Source: Chitinophagaceae bacterium | Lineage (GTDB): Bacteria; Bacteroidota; Bacteroidia; Chitinophagales; Chitinophagaceae | Reading direction: 5' to 3' | Assembly (NCBI GenBank): GCA_903642275.1 | Contig: CAHJWK010000029.1 | Location: 1 to 40,662, forward strand | Length of the DNA: 40,662 nt | Shown: piece by piece, positions 1-7,014 of the stretch | How the letters are laid out: every line of letters begins with the position of its first letter | Position numbering within the stretch: the first letter of the stretch is position 1 | The notes under the pieces: generated by a model | What the model was told of the DNA's origin: nothing | What the model saw: only the letters and a program-made list of their open reading frames with translations | Database searches by the model: none | Position numbers and translations under genes: made by a program

Positions 1-501
1 CAATCTTTTAATAACGTTGATGGAGCTGCAATTTTTGCCTATGAGGTAAGCGACCCTGAACGCTATGGTGTGGTTGAGTTTGATGAAAACTTTAAAGCGT
101 TGTCAATTGAAGAAAAACCTTCATCACCCAAATCAGATTACGCAGTGCCAGGCTTATATTTTTATGATAATGATGTTATAGACATTGCAAAAAATATTGC
201 GCCTTCGCCACGCGGTGAGTATGAAATAACGGATGTAAACAAAGTATATCTTGAAAGCGGCAAGTTAAAAGTTGGTGTTATGAATCGTGGCGTTGCATGG
301 CTTGATACAGGAACATTCGATTCATTAAGCGATGCGAGTGAATTTGTACGGGTTATTGAAAAACGTCAATCACAAAAAATAGGTTGTATAGAAGAGGTTG
401 CATTTAGAATGGGGTTTATAAATTATGATCAACTAATGAAGCTGGCTGAATTATATTCAAAAAGTGGCTATGGAAATTATTTAAAAAGGATTAAATTTTA
501 A
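1..501 (+). CDS. rfbA: Glucose-1-phosphate thymidylyltransferase, 3' part (5' end outside window)
   Basis: The reading frame is open from the first base and ends at TAA 499-501, giving about 166 residues of a family that is usually near 290. The visible part contains the RfbA signature [20 protein letters not shown], then [26 protein letters not shown] and GVAWLDTGT, all in family order, and the usual C-terminal helix ([12 protein letters not shown]). RfbA joins glucose-1-phosphate and dTTP into dTDP-glucose, the first step of dTDP-L-rhamnose synthesis for surface polysaccharides. The first ATG in frame is at 70, but homology continues upstream of it, so 70 is not the start. A strong hairpin follows at 537-567. 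The rest of the pathway (rfbB, rfbC, rfbD) is not downstream; it could lie upstream, outside the window. Confidence 0.95.
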   Translation, partial: QSFNNVDGAAIFAYEVSDPERYGVVEFDENFKALSIEEKPSSPKSDYAVPGLYFYDNDVIDIAKNIAPSPRGEYEITDVNKVYLESGKLKVGVMNRGVAWLDTGTFDSLSDASEFVRVIEKRQSQKIGCIEEVAFRMGFINYDQLMKLAELYSKSGYGNYLKRIKF

Positions 502-536
502 GCAGTGCTGTTATAAATACTTTTAAAAATGCTACT

Positions 537-567
537 AAAAAAGTGCCCTTATTAAGGGCACTTTTTT
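537..567. terminator. Bidirectional terminator between rfbA and the histone-like gene
   Basis: A perfect 14-bp stem (537-550 with 554-567) surrounds a 3-nt loop. The arms begin with an A run and end with a T run, so the hairpin has a U-tract on either strand. It lies between two converging genes and abuts the stop of the minus-strand gene at 569. Confidence 0.88.
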
Positions 568-568
568 A

Positions 569-1030
569 TTATTCTGTTGCAGTATTTTTATCAGCATTAT
601 CATCCATTGGTAAGTCATCTGGTGTTGGAGCGGGCTTATCATTTGTTTCAGGCATTGGCATTTCTGCCGGTTCAGCCTTTAAAGTAGTTGATTTTTTTGC
701 AGCTTTTTTCGGTGCTGCTTTTTTTGCAACTGTCTTTTTCGGTGCTGTTTTTTTCGGTGCCGTTTTTTTCGATGCAGTCTTCTTAGCAGCTTGCGCCTTT
801 TTTAAATTTTTTAAAACAACTGCTTTCTTTGCAGCTTTTTTGGCAATTTTCTTGGGCGCTGCTTTTTTGGCAGCTTGGGCCTTCTTTAAATTTTTCAGGG
901 CAACAGCTTTTTTAGGCGCTGCTTTTTTGACTACTTTTTTAGGAGCAGCTTTTTTAGCTGCATTTGCTTTTTTTAGATTTTTTAAAGCAACAACTTTTTT
1001 AGGAGCTGCTTTTTTATTTGCTTTTGCCAT
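569..1030 (-). CDS. Histone H1-like Lys/Ala-rich DNA-binding protein
   Basis: This is a 153-residue protein built from Lys, Ala and Pro (AAPKK, KKAAPKK), with three copies of a LKNLKKA block about 30-40 residues apart, and an acidic, Pro-rich tail (PMPETNDKPAPTPDDLPMDD). This composition matches bacterial histone H1/Hc1-like proteins, which bind DNA non-specifically and affect nucleoid packing. I place the start at ATG 1030 (MAKANKK). The frame can be extended to 1090, but the added 20 residues lack the composition of the rest. The acidic tail could limit or tune DNA binding, which is inference. The plus-strand open frame across this gene (543-1040) is a Phe/Ala-rich mirror of the Lys codons and is not a gene. 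Confidence 0.82.
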   Translation of the reverse strand: MAKANKKAAPKKVVALKNLKKANAAKKAAPKKVVKKAAPKKAVALKNLKKAQAAKKAAPKKIAKKAAKKAVVLKNLKKAQAAKKTASKKTAPKKTAPKKTVAKKAAPKKAAKKSTTLKAEPAEMPMPETNDKPAPTPDDLPMDDNADKNTATE

Positions 1031-1211
1031 GGATGTATGATTTTGTTTCTTTTTTTGAAATGAATTGTAAGGTAAAAATGTTTTTACCAATTACATCAAT
1101 AAAATTAATTTTTTCTTTTTTACGCTCATTTCTTCAAGCTTCAAATAAATTAAACATAACTTATAAAGCACGGTGTGTTATTTGCATGTTGAAGTACATA
1201 ATGTTAATGTG

Positions 1212-1574
1212 ATGAATAAAAAAACTGTTGTATTAGGAGCTTCATCCAATCCTTCACGCTATAGTTATCTTGCCATAAACAGGCTGGTTGCACATGGGCA
1301 TGATGTAATAGCAATCGGTAAAAAAACAGGCAAGGTTAATAACATTGAATTGATAACTGATTTGCCTGCTGAGGATAATGTGGACACTGTAACTTTATAT
1401 CTTAACGCAGCTAATCAAAAGCAATATTATGATTACATTTTTTCGTTGCATCCTAAACGAATTATTTTTAACCCCGGAGCTGAGAATGATGAACTTGAAC
1501 AGCTTGCCGTGAAAAATAATATACAACCAATGGAGGCATGTACATTGGTATTATTGAGCACCAATCAGTATTAA
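1212..1574 (+). CDS. CoA-binding domain protein (YccU-like)
   Basis: This 120-residue protein has a Rossmann-type CoA-binding fold. It opens with KTVVLGASSNPSRYSYLA, a glycine-rich nucleotide loop typical of the CoA_binding family, and contains VDTVTLYLNA, KRIIFNPGAEND and a final EACTLVLL strand. The family relates to the CoA-binding domain of succinyl-CoA synthetase. The small stand-alone members have no established reaction. I chose ATG 1212 because homology starts there; the longer frame from 1173 adds 13 unrelated residues. The gene is divergent from the histone-like gene across a 181-bp AT-rich gap and is followed by the decayed gene at 1581-2672. Confidence 0.85.
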   Translation: MNKKTVVLGASSNPSRYSYLAINRLVAHGHDVIAIGKKTGKVNNIELITDLPAEDNVDTVTLYLNAANQKQYYDYIFSLHPKRIIFNPGAENDELEQLAVKNNIQPMEACTLVLLSTNQY

Positions 1575-1580
1575 TGCATC

Positions 1581-2672
1581 TTATTTTATCAATACAAAAT
1601 TTCCTTTTCTTTTTATCACTATTCCATTAATTGTTGTACCTGTTGCAAACAAACATAAGTTCCCTGTGGCTGAATAAAACCTTTGTAGTAGCCATTCCAT
1701 CCTTCACCTGCCTTCTGAGAATTGTATTAATACGCCCCCAGCGGTTGTAAATTTCAAATGCGTTATACCTACCGTTATTAATTTAAAAAAATCATTGATG
1801 CCATCACCGTTGGGTGTAAAAGCAGTAGGAGCATAAATATCTGGGCTTTTTTCAACTTTAAGATGCAAGATGTCTTTGCTTGCACAACCTAACGTAGTTG
1901 AAGCAGTTATTATATACGTTGCATCATTTGTAAGCGTGGCAACAGGGTTTGCTATAAATAGATTATTTAAACCTGCTGATGGCGACCATATATAAATATC
2001 ACCTCCACTTGCCTGTAATTGATATGGATAGTTATATAATATGGTCGTATTTCTTTCGGCGTAAGCATTGGTTGAATATATTTTTAAAGGTTTGTTTATA
2101 GTATCAGTTACACATCCGTTACCAGCCTGCGTAACTAATTGTACATATAATTACCTCCATTTGAGTAAGCATTGCATCACTACAGAATCACCTGAAAAAT
2201 TATTATCATCAAAATTAAAATACCATTGTTTTATACCGGTTGTATCATTAAAGTTTTCTGCTTTAAAAGTAACAGGCGAGTTTTTACATGCTTCGTTTGC
2301 AGATAAACTAAAATCAATTGCAGGTGATTGTTTTACATCAATCAATTTTTCAACTGTATTAGATACACAACCTTCTTTGCTTTGCAACACCAAGGCTGGT
2401 ACTTATTGGCTGTAAAACAAATGCAATTCCATCAGCGCCATCTTCATCCAGGCATCCTAAAAAACATTAAAATAAAAATCAAAAGGCTTGCTTAGATCAA
2501 TTCTATTTTTACTCCATATTGAGCCTGATTCAAAAGTATTTGCCGTGGTTAATGTATAACAATGACAATTGTTTTGTGTGGCTTTACCGTTAAGTACATA
2601 AGGGTTTTTAGCAATTCCGTTAAACCATGTTATTATCAGCCCTGCTAAAAAAATATACTTTTTATACTTCAT
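1581..2672 (-). pseudogene. Decayed T9SS surface protein: lectin-like start, PKD/Ig fragment, CHU_C-type end
   Basis: On the minus strand the 5' end (ATG 2672) encodes a hydrophobic signal and NCHCYTLTTANTFESGSIW, the start of a lectin-like domain found in Bacteroidota adhesins. The frame stops at an A6 run (2459-2464), and one added base restores GCLDEDGADGIAFVLQP. The text then jumps to a PKD/Ig-like fragment (SPAIDFSLSANEACKNSPVTF, near 2200-2340) and to PDIYAPTAFTPNGDGINDFF, the opening of the gliding-motility-associated C-terminal domain. That last domain is split over several frames: AFEIYNRWGR, then GEGWNGYYKGFIQPQGTYV, then INGIVIKRKGNFVLIK before TAA 1581. Several frameshifts plus internal deletions make sequencing error an unlikely sole cause. 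Intact relatives usually exceed 1000 residues. The gene was probably a secreted, cell-surface-anchored adhesin. Confidence 0.85.
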
Positions 2673-2817
2673 TACAAACCGCGGCAGGCATTTTTTACAA
2701 GATAATTATTATAAATTGTAAGCTGCTTGATTGCATTAAAGTCCAGTGACAATAAAAACAGAATGTCTGATTTTTCTATTTTAATTTGCTGCTATATTTA
2801 GGGATTATAATCTTGCT

Positions 2818-3546
2818 ATGAATACAGATAAAGTTTTTAATGAAGAAATAAAAAATGCAGCTGATTTTAAATTTGGAAGCACGGTTGTAAATGTTTTTGA
2901 TGATATGGTAAACCGTTCTGTGCCTTATTATGGTGAGATGCAGCGCATGATTGCAGAGCTTGCTGCCGATCATGCGAAGAAAGGCACGTATTTATATGAC
3001 CTTGGCTGTTCAACCGGAACAACTATGATTGGTATGAATACATTAGTGCCTGAAACCATTGAATTTATTGGTGTTGATGATTCCCCCGAAATGCTTGAAA
3101 AATGTGATACTAAATTAAAGGAAGCTGGCTTTACCCGGAAGTACCAGTTAGTGAATGCAGATTTGAACAGTGGAGTTGAAATTAATAATGCATCTGTTGT
3201 AGTGTTGTGTTTAACACTGCAGTTTGTACGGCCATTATACCGTGAAAGGTTGGTGAAAACAGTTTTTGATGGTTTGCAAAAAGATGGTGTTGTAATATTG
3301 ATTGAAAAAATTTTAGCTGAAGAAAATAATTTCAATCGTGATTTTATAAAATATTATTATGACATGAAGCGCCGCCATCAATACAGTGAAATGGAAATTT
3401 CTCAGAAGCGCGAAGCATTGGAAAATATTTTGATACCTTATAAATTAAGCGAAAATAATTTAATGCTGCGTGAAGCAGGTTTCGGGCATGTAGAAGTGTT
3501 TTTCAAATGGTATAATTTTGCCGGTCTGATCGCTGTAAAAAAATAA
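2818..3546 (+). CDS. cmoA: Carboxy-S-adenosyl-L-methionine synthase-like methyltransferase
   Basis: The 242-residue protein matches CmoA in order: SVPYYGEMQRMIAELA, the SAM-binding loop DLGCSTG (residues 61-67), GVDDSPEML, ASVVVLCLTLQFV, EKILAEE, and the C-terminal YSEMEISQKREALEN block. CmoA converts SAM and prephenate to carboxy-SAM, which CmoB uses to make 5-oxyacetyl-uridine at the wobble position of tRNA. No cmoB is in the window. The next gene, a membrane methyltransferase, starts two bases after this stop, so the two are almost certainly co-transcribed. The fold is shared by many methyltransferases, but the YSxxEISQKR block is specific enough to favour CmoA. Confidence 0.88.
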   Translation: MNTDKVFNEEIKNAADFKFGSTVVNVFDDMVNRSVPYYGEMQRMIAELAADHAKKGTYLYDLGCSTGTTMIGMNTLVPETIEFIGVDDSPEMLEKCDTKLKEAGFTRKYQLVNADLNSGVEINNASVVVLCLTLQFVRPLYRERLVKTVFDGLQKDGVVILIEKILAEENNFNRDFIKYYYDMKRRHQYSEMEISQKREALENILIPYKLSENNLMLREAGFGHVEVFFKWYNFAGLIAVKK

Positions 3547-3547
3547 A

Positions 3548-4273
3548 ATGGTAACAATCGGTAATTTCTTTTTTAAATACCGCAACCGGCTCTTTATTAT
3601 TTTTTATGCTTTATTGTTTGTGCCGTATGTGCCGCAATTGTTTACACCCGGTGCTTTTGGCAAAAAATATTATTTCTACCCAATAATTATCGGGCTTATT
3701 ATAACAATTACAGGGCAAGCCATACGCGGTGCAACCATTGGCCTTGCTTATATTATTCGTGGTGGAAAAAATAAAAAAGTATATGCTGAAGACCTTGTAA
3801 CCACTGGTATATTTGCGCATTGCCGCAACCCATTGTATGTAGGAAATATTTTAATGCTTGCCGGCGTTGGATTCTTATCTAACTCATTCTTGTATGTTGT
3901 AGTAATGATACCTTTTTTTCTTTTTGTTTACCAGGCAATTGTATTAGCTGAAGAAAATTTTTTACGCAACAAATTCGGTGACCAGTTTAATAACTATTGT
4001 GCAAGAGTTAGTCGGTGGATGCCGCGCCTTAAAGGTATGAGCACTACATTCAGCAGCATGCGTTTTAACTGGAAGCGTTATATTAACAAAGAACACACAA
4101 CTACTTTTATTTGGCTTTGCGGCATTGTGTTACTGCTGTTATTTTATTATCCTCAGTTAACACATTATAATGCTTCGGTACGCAACACCTTGATCATTAT
4201 TATTCTTTCACTGTTGCTCGTTATTTATATTGTTATCCGAATATTAAAAAAATCAGGCCGGTTGGTTGAATAA
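3548..4273 (+). CDS. Isoprenylcysteine carboxyl methyltransferase (ICMT/PEMT)-family membrane protein
   Basis: This 241-residue polytopic membrane protein shows the family core: LVTTGIFAHCRNPLYVGNIL (about residues 84-103), then AEENFLRNKFGDQFNNYCARVSRWMP. Both stretches line the SAM and substrate site in ICMT-like enzymes. N-terminal helices precede this core and two further helices follow it (IWLCGIVLLLLFYY and NTLIIIILSLLLVIYIVI). Bacterial members methylate lipids or small molecules; the substrate here is unknown. It starts one base after the cmoA stop, which suggests translational coupling and perhaps a shared pathway, although that link is inference. Confidence 0.85.
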   Translation: MVTIGNFFFKYRNRLFIIFYALLFVPYVPQLFTPGAFGKKYYFYPIIIGLIITITGQAIRGATIGLAYIIRGGKNKKVYAEDLVTTGIFAHCRNPLYVGNILMLAGVGFLSNSFLYVVVMIPFFLFVYQAIVLAEENFLRNKFGDQFNNYCARVSRWMPRLKGMSTTFSSMRFNWKRYINKEHTTTFIWLCGIVLLLLFYYPQLTHYNASVRNTLIIIILSLLLVIYIVIRILKKSGRLVE

Positions 4274-4319
4274 TCTGTATGTACTGGCATGTTTTTAGTC
4301 GTTATAAAATAAAATTATT

Positions 4320-4829
4320 ATGGGTGATTTAAAAAATATATCTAATAGTGAAGCCATTGAAAAAATAAAAACAATTTCAAAAAGAGCCGGAACCTGTTTG
4401 TTTTGTACGCAGATTGAAACCGGTAAACCTTTTTCAACACGGCCAATGAGTGTGCAGGAAGTTGATGATAGCGGCAACATTTGGTTTTTAAGTGGAAAAG
4501 ACAGTACCAAGAACATGGAAATTAAAGACGACGATAAAGTGCAGTTGCTGTTCAGCGGATCAAGCCATTCAGATTTTTTAAGTGTGTATGGGAATGCAAC
4601 AATTTTGTATGATAAAGATAAAATTAAAGAGTTATGGGAACCGATTGTAAAAGCTTGGTTCAAAGAAGGCAAAGACGACCCGCATATCAGTGTAATTAAA
4701 GTTGCACCGGAAGAAGGTTATTATTGGGATACTAAACATGGTAAGCTTGTATCACTTGCAAAAATTGTTGCATCAATGGTTTCAGGTAAAACAATGGATG
4801 ATGGTATTGAAGGAACTATAAAATTATAA
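4320..4829 (+). CDS. Pyridoxamine 5'-phosphate oxidase-fold (general stress protein 26-like) protein
   Basis: The 169-residue protein has the split-barrel flavin-binding fold of the general stress protein 26 group. Visible family features are GTCLFCTQIETGKPFSTRPMS near the N-terminus, GNIWFLSGKDSTKN, VQLLFSGSSHSDFLSVYG and a C-terminal KVAPEEGYYWDTKHGK. Family members bind FMN or FAD; a few reduce F420, haem or other cofactors, but most have no known substrate. The gene is 46 bp behind the membrane methyltransferase on the same strand and is closed by the hairpin at 4840-4872. Confidence 0.88.
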   Translation: MGDLKNISNSEAIEKIKTISKRAGTCLFCTQIETGKPFSTRPMSVQEVDDSGNIWFLSGKDSTKNMEIKDDDKVQLLFSGSSHSDFLSVYGNATILYDKDKIKELWEPIVKAWFKEGKDDPHISVIKVAPEEGYYWDTKHGKLVSLAKIVASMVSGKTMDDGIEGTIKL

Positions 4830-4839
4830 TTGAAGTATA

Positions 4840-4872
4840 AATAAAAGTTGATCATCCTGGTCAACTTTTATT
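4840..4872. terminator. Terminator between the PPOX-fold gene and rarA
   Basis: The arms AATAAAAGTTGA (4840-4851) and TCAACTTTTATT (4861-4872) pair perfectly, and the stem can extend by further bases including a G-U pair. A/T runs at both ends allow termination in both directions, which fits the convergent gene arrangement. Confidence 0.8.
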
Positions 4873-4889
4873 ATATTTAAACTATAGTA

Positions 4890-6149
4890 TCAATAACCGT
4901 ATTTATTCTTCCATCTACTCTTTAAAAATTTACGCAGTTCATCTTCTCTCGTATTATTTCCCGGATCAAAAAACTTAGTTCCTTCAATTTCTTTTGGTAA
5001 ATACTCCTGCTCTTCAAAATTGTTTTTATAAGAATGGCTATACTTATAGCCTTTACCATAATCAAGGTCTTTCATTAAGCGTGTTGGCGCATTACGGATA
5101 TGTAAAGGCACTGCTAAATCGCCATGTTGCTTAACAGCAGCTGAAGCCGTTCCAATAGCAGTTGTTGCAGAATTACTTTTTGGTGATGAAGCCAGATAAA
5201 TTGCGCATTGGGATAATATAAGCTGCGATTCTGGCCAGCCGATTTTATTTACAGCATCAAAAGTGGCGTTTGCCAACAGTAACGCATTAGGATTGGCATT
5301 ACCAATATCTTCACTGGCAAGAATCAACATTCTTCTTGCTATAAATTTTACATCTTCACCGCCTTCAATCATCCGCGCAAGCCAATAAACAGCTGCGTTC
5401 GGGTCGCTGCCACGAAGGCTTTTTATAAAGGCTGAAATAATATCATAATGTTGTTCGCCCTGTTTATCATACAAGGCAATCTTTTTCTGCGCCACATTCA
5501 TTACCAGTTCATCAGTAATAATTAGTGTTTTATTTTTTGATGATGATGTAACTACCAATTCAAACAGGTTTAATAATTTTCTTGCATCACCGCCACTGAT
5601 ATTTATTAAAGCTGATGTTTCCTTTAAATCAATTTTATACTGATTTAATATATCATCTTTTTGCATTGCATTGTTAAGAAGCTGGATTAAATCTTTTTCA
5701 TCAAGTGGCTTGAGAATGTATACCTGGCTGCGGCTAAGTAATGCAGATATCACTTCAAATGATGGGTTTTCTGTTGTAGCGCCTATCAATGTAATAATGC
5801 CTTTTTCAACAGCGCCAAGCAAAGCATCCTGCTGTCCTTTATTAAAGCGGTGAATTTCATCAATAAACAAAATGGCTTTTGTTTGCTGCTTTGCTTTTTC
5901 AATTACTTCACGTACATCTTTTACGCCGCTGCTTATAGCACTCAACTGGTAAAACGGTACACTTAATGTATGCGCAATAATGTTTGCGATAGTTGTTTTG
6001 CCACTGCCCGGCGGTCCCCAAAAAATCATTGACGGAATGCTGGCGTTTTCAATGGCTGTGCGCAAAATGCTGCCTTTGCCAACAAGGTGCTGCTGGCCTG
6101 CCAGTTCTTCTAAAGTTGTTGGCCGCATTCTTTCAGATAAAGGAGGCAT
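4890..6149 (-). CDS. rarA: Replication-associated recombination protein A (RarA/MgsA, AAA+ ATPase)
   Basis: The 419-residue AAA+ ATPase has Walker A GPPGSGKT at residues 45-52, Walker B AILFIDEIHRF at 92-102 and sensor 1 LIGATTENPSFEV. The C-terminal part contains the MgsA tetramerisation region (KSLRGSDPNAAVYWLARMIEGGED, then LASEDIGNANPNAL). RarA acts at stalled replication forks and is related to eukaryotic WRNIP1 and to clamp-loader subunits. The start MPPLSERMRP is the standard beginning of the family and the length is typical. A short direct and inverted repeat lies about 17 bp upstream of the start (6166-6186). Confidence 0.96.
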   Translation of the reverse strand: MPPLSERMRPTTLEELAGQQHLVGKGSILRTAIENASIPSMIFWGPPGSGKTTIANIIAHTLSVPFYQLSAISSGVKDVREVIEKAKQQTKAILFIDEIHRFNKGQQDALLGAVEKGIITLIGATTENPSFEVISALLSRSQVYILKPLDEKDLIQLLNNAMQKDDILNQYKIDLKETSALINISGGDARKLLNLFELVVTSSSKNKTLIITDELVMNVAQKKIALYDKQGEQHYDIISAFIKSLRGSDPNAAVYWLARMIEGGEDVKFIARRMLILASEDIGNANPNALLLANATFDAVNKIGWPESQLILSQCAIYLASSPKSNSATTAIGTASAAVKQHGDLAVPLHIRNAPTRLMKDLDYGKGYKYSHSYKNNFEEQEYLPKEIEGTKFFDPGNNTREDELRKFLKSRWKNKYGY

Positions 6150-6165
6150 GATAAAGTGAAATTAT

Positions 6166-6186
6166 GAAGTACGAAGTACGAACTTC
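6166..6186. repeat. Short GAAGTAC direct repeat with inverted end, upstream of rarA
   Basis: GAAGTAC occurs twice in tandem and is followed by GAACTTC, so the outer five bases can also pair. It lies in the 104-bp gap between apaG and rarA. It could be an operator or a common intergenic repeat of this lineage; nothing in the sequence decides between these. Confidence 0.4.
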
Positions 6187-6253
6187 AATATAAAATTGAT
6201 TGTAATTTTTAATTGCAATATTCAGGGCAAATATTGAACTGTAACTAAAGTTA

Positions 6254-6640
6254 TTAATTCATTTTTAAGGGAGCTATTAAATCAAAAGGAGGAATTTTTA
6301 CTTCAAACACTTTTTTATTATTTTGATTTTCCATTTCGTAAGTGCCACACATTCTTCCAAGCTCACTGCGCAGGTTGCAGCCGCTTACATATTGAAATTG
6401 TTTTGTTGGCTGCAATACAGGCTGCACACCAACTACGCCCTCACCTTCCACATCTTTGTATTCACCATTGCTATCAAAAATCTTCCATTGCCTGCGTAAT
6501 AATTTCACGCTGAAATTATTGTGATTTTCAATAGTTATTTTATAAGCAAACATGTACTCATTATTAGCCGGATTACTGTAATCTGATTGATAATAACTTT
6601 CAACACTGATTTCTACGCCTTCTGAAATTTTTGAAACCAT
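6254..6640 (-). CDS. apaG: ApaG family protein (DUF525)
   Basis: The 128-residue protein is a single ApaG beta-sandwich domain: GVEISVESYYQSDYSNP, YMFAYKITIENHN, VKLLRRQWKIFDSNGE, DVEGEGVVGVQPVLQP, FQYVSGCNLRSELGRMCGTYEM and FEVKIPPFDLIAP. The block from WKI to FDL is diagnostic. ApaG-type domains bind phosphate or nucleotide ligands in some members; the bacterial protein has no settled role. I place the start at ATG 6640 (MVSKISEGVEI). An earlier ATG at 6658 would add six residues. The gene may share a transcript with rarA, 104 bp downstream. Confidence 0.92.
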   Translation of the reverse strand: MVSKISEGVEISVESYYQSDYSNPANNEYMFAYKITIENHNNFSVKLLRRQWKIFDSNGEYKDVEGEGVVGVQPVLQPTKQFQYVSGCNLRSELGRMCGTYEMENQNNKKVFEVKIPPFDLIAPLKMN

Positions 6641-6705
6641 ATTGGATTGATTGCACAATAAAGATATGTATTAATGATTTGTGTTTTCAATAAAAATTAA
6701 TTTTA

Positions 6706-6936
6706 ATGTATATGCAACGTTATCAAAATGCAGGTAATTCCGGTGTGCAGTTATTTGAAGCAGGCAGCGAATTTATAATACTTGAATTTAGAGATGCAAC
6801 ACGTTATTTATATAACTATATACGCCCTGGCAGGCAGCATGTGCATGCAATGATGAAGCTTGCTGAAAAGGGAATTGGGCTTGCTACATATGTCAACAAA
6901 CATATTAGGGATAATTACTTTGAAAGACTTAAATAG
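6706..6936 (+). CDS. KTSC-domain small protein
   Basis: This 76-residue protein resembles the KTSC domain family: it has IILEFRDATRYLYNYI, a small beta segment in which a Tyr pair follows an F-R-D-G/A-x motif, then KLAEKGIGLATYVNKHIRDNYFERL, a helix rich in conserved polar residues. KTSC domains are found alone or fused to lysyl-tRNA synthetase-like and nuclease domains and have no established function. A second ATG two codons in (6712) is an alternative start. It is divergent from apaG across a 65-bp gap. Confidence 0.75.
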   Translation: MYMQRYQNAGNSGVQLFEAGSEFIILEFRDATRYLYNYIRPGRQHVHAMMKLAEKGIGLATYVNKHIRDNYFERLK

Positions 6937-7014
6937 AAAGCATAAGAAATATAACTCTTGGCATAGTTTTATCTATCTCTTCGCTGCCATTTTTATCAAT
7001 TTAAATTTTACATT

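Noticed and set aside
543-1040. Plus-strand open frame rich in Phe and Ala across the histone-like gene
   Set aside because: It is the antisense of Lys/Ala codon repeats; its composition is forced by the real gene on the minus strand.
1173-1211. Longer start for the CoA-binding protein
   Set aside because: The 13 added residues lack family resemblance; ATG 1212 begins just before the nucleotide-binding loop.
2068-2415. 115-codon plus-strand frame
   Set aside because: It is antisense to recognisable PKD/Ig text of the decayed minus-strand gene.
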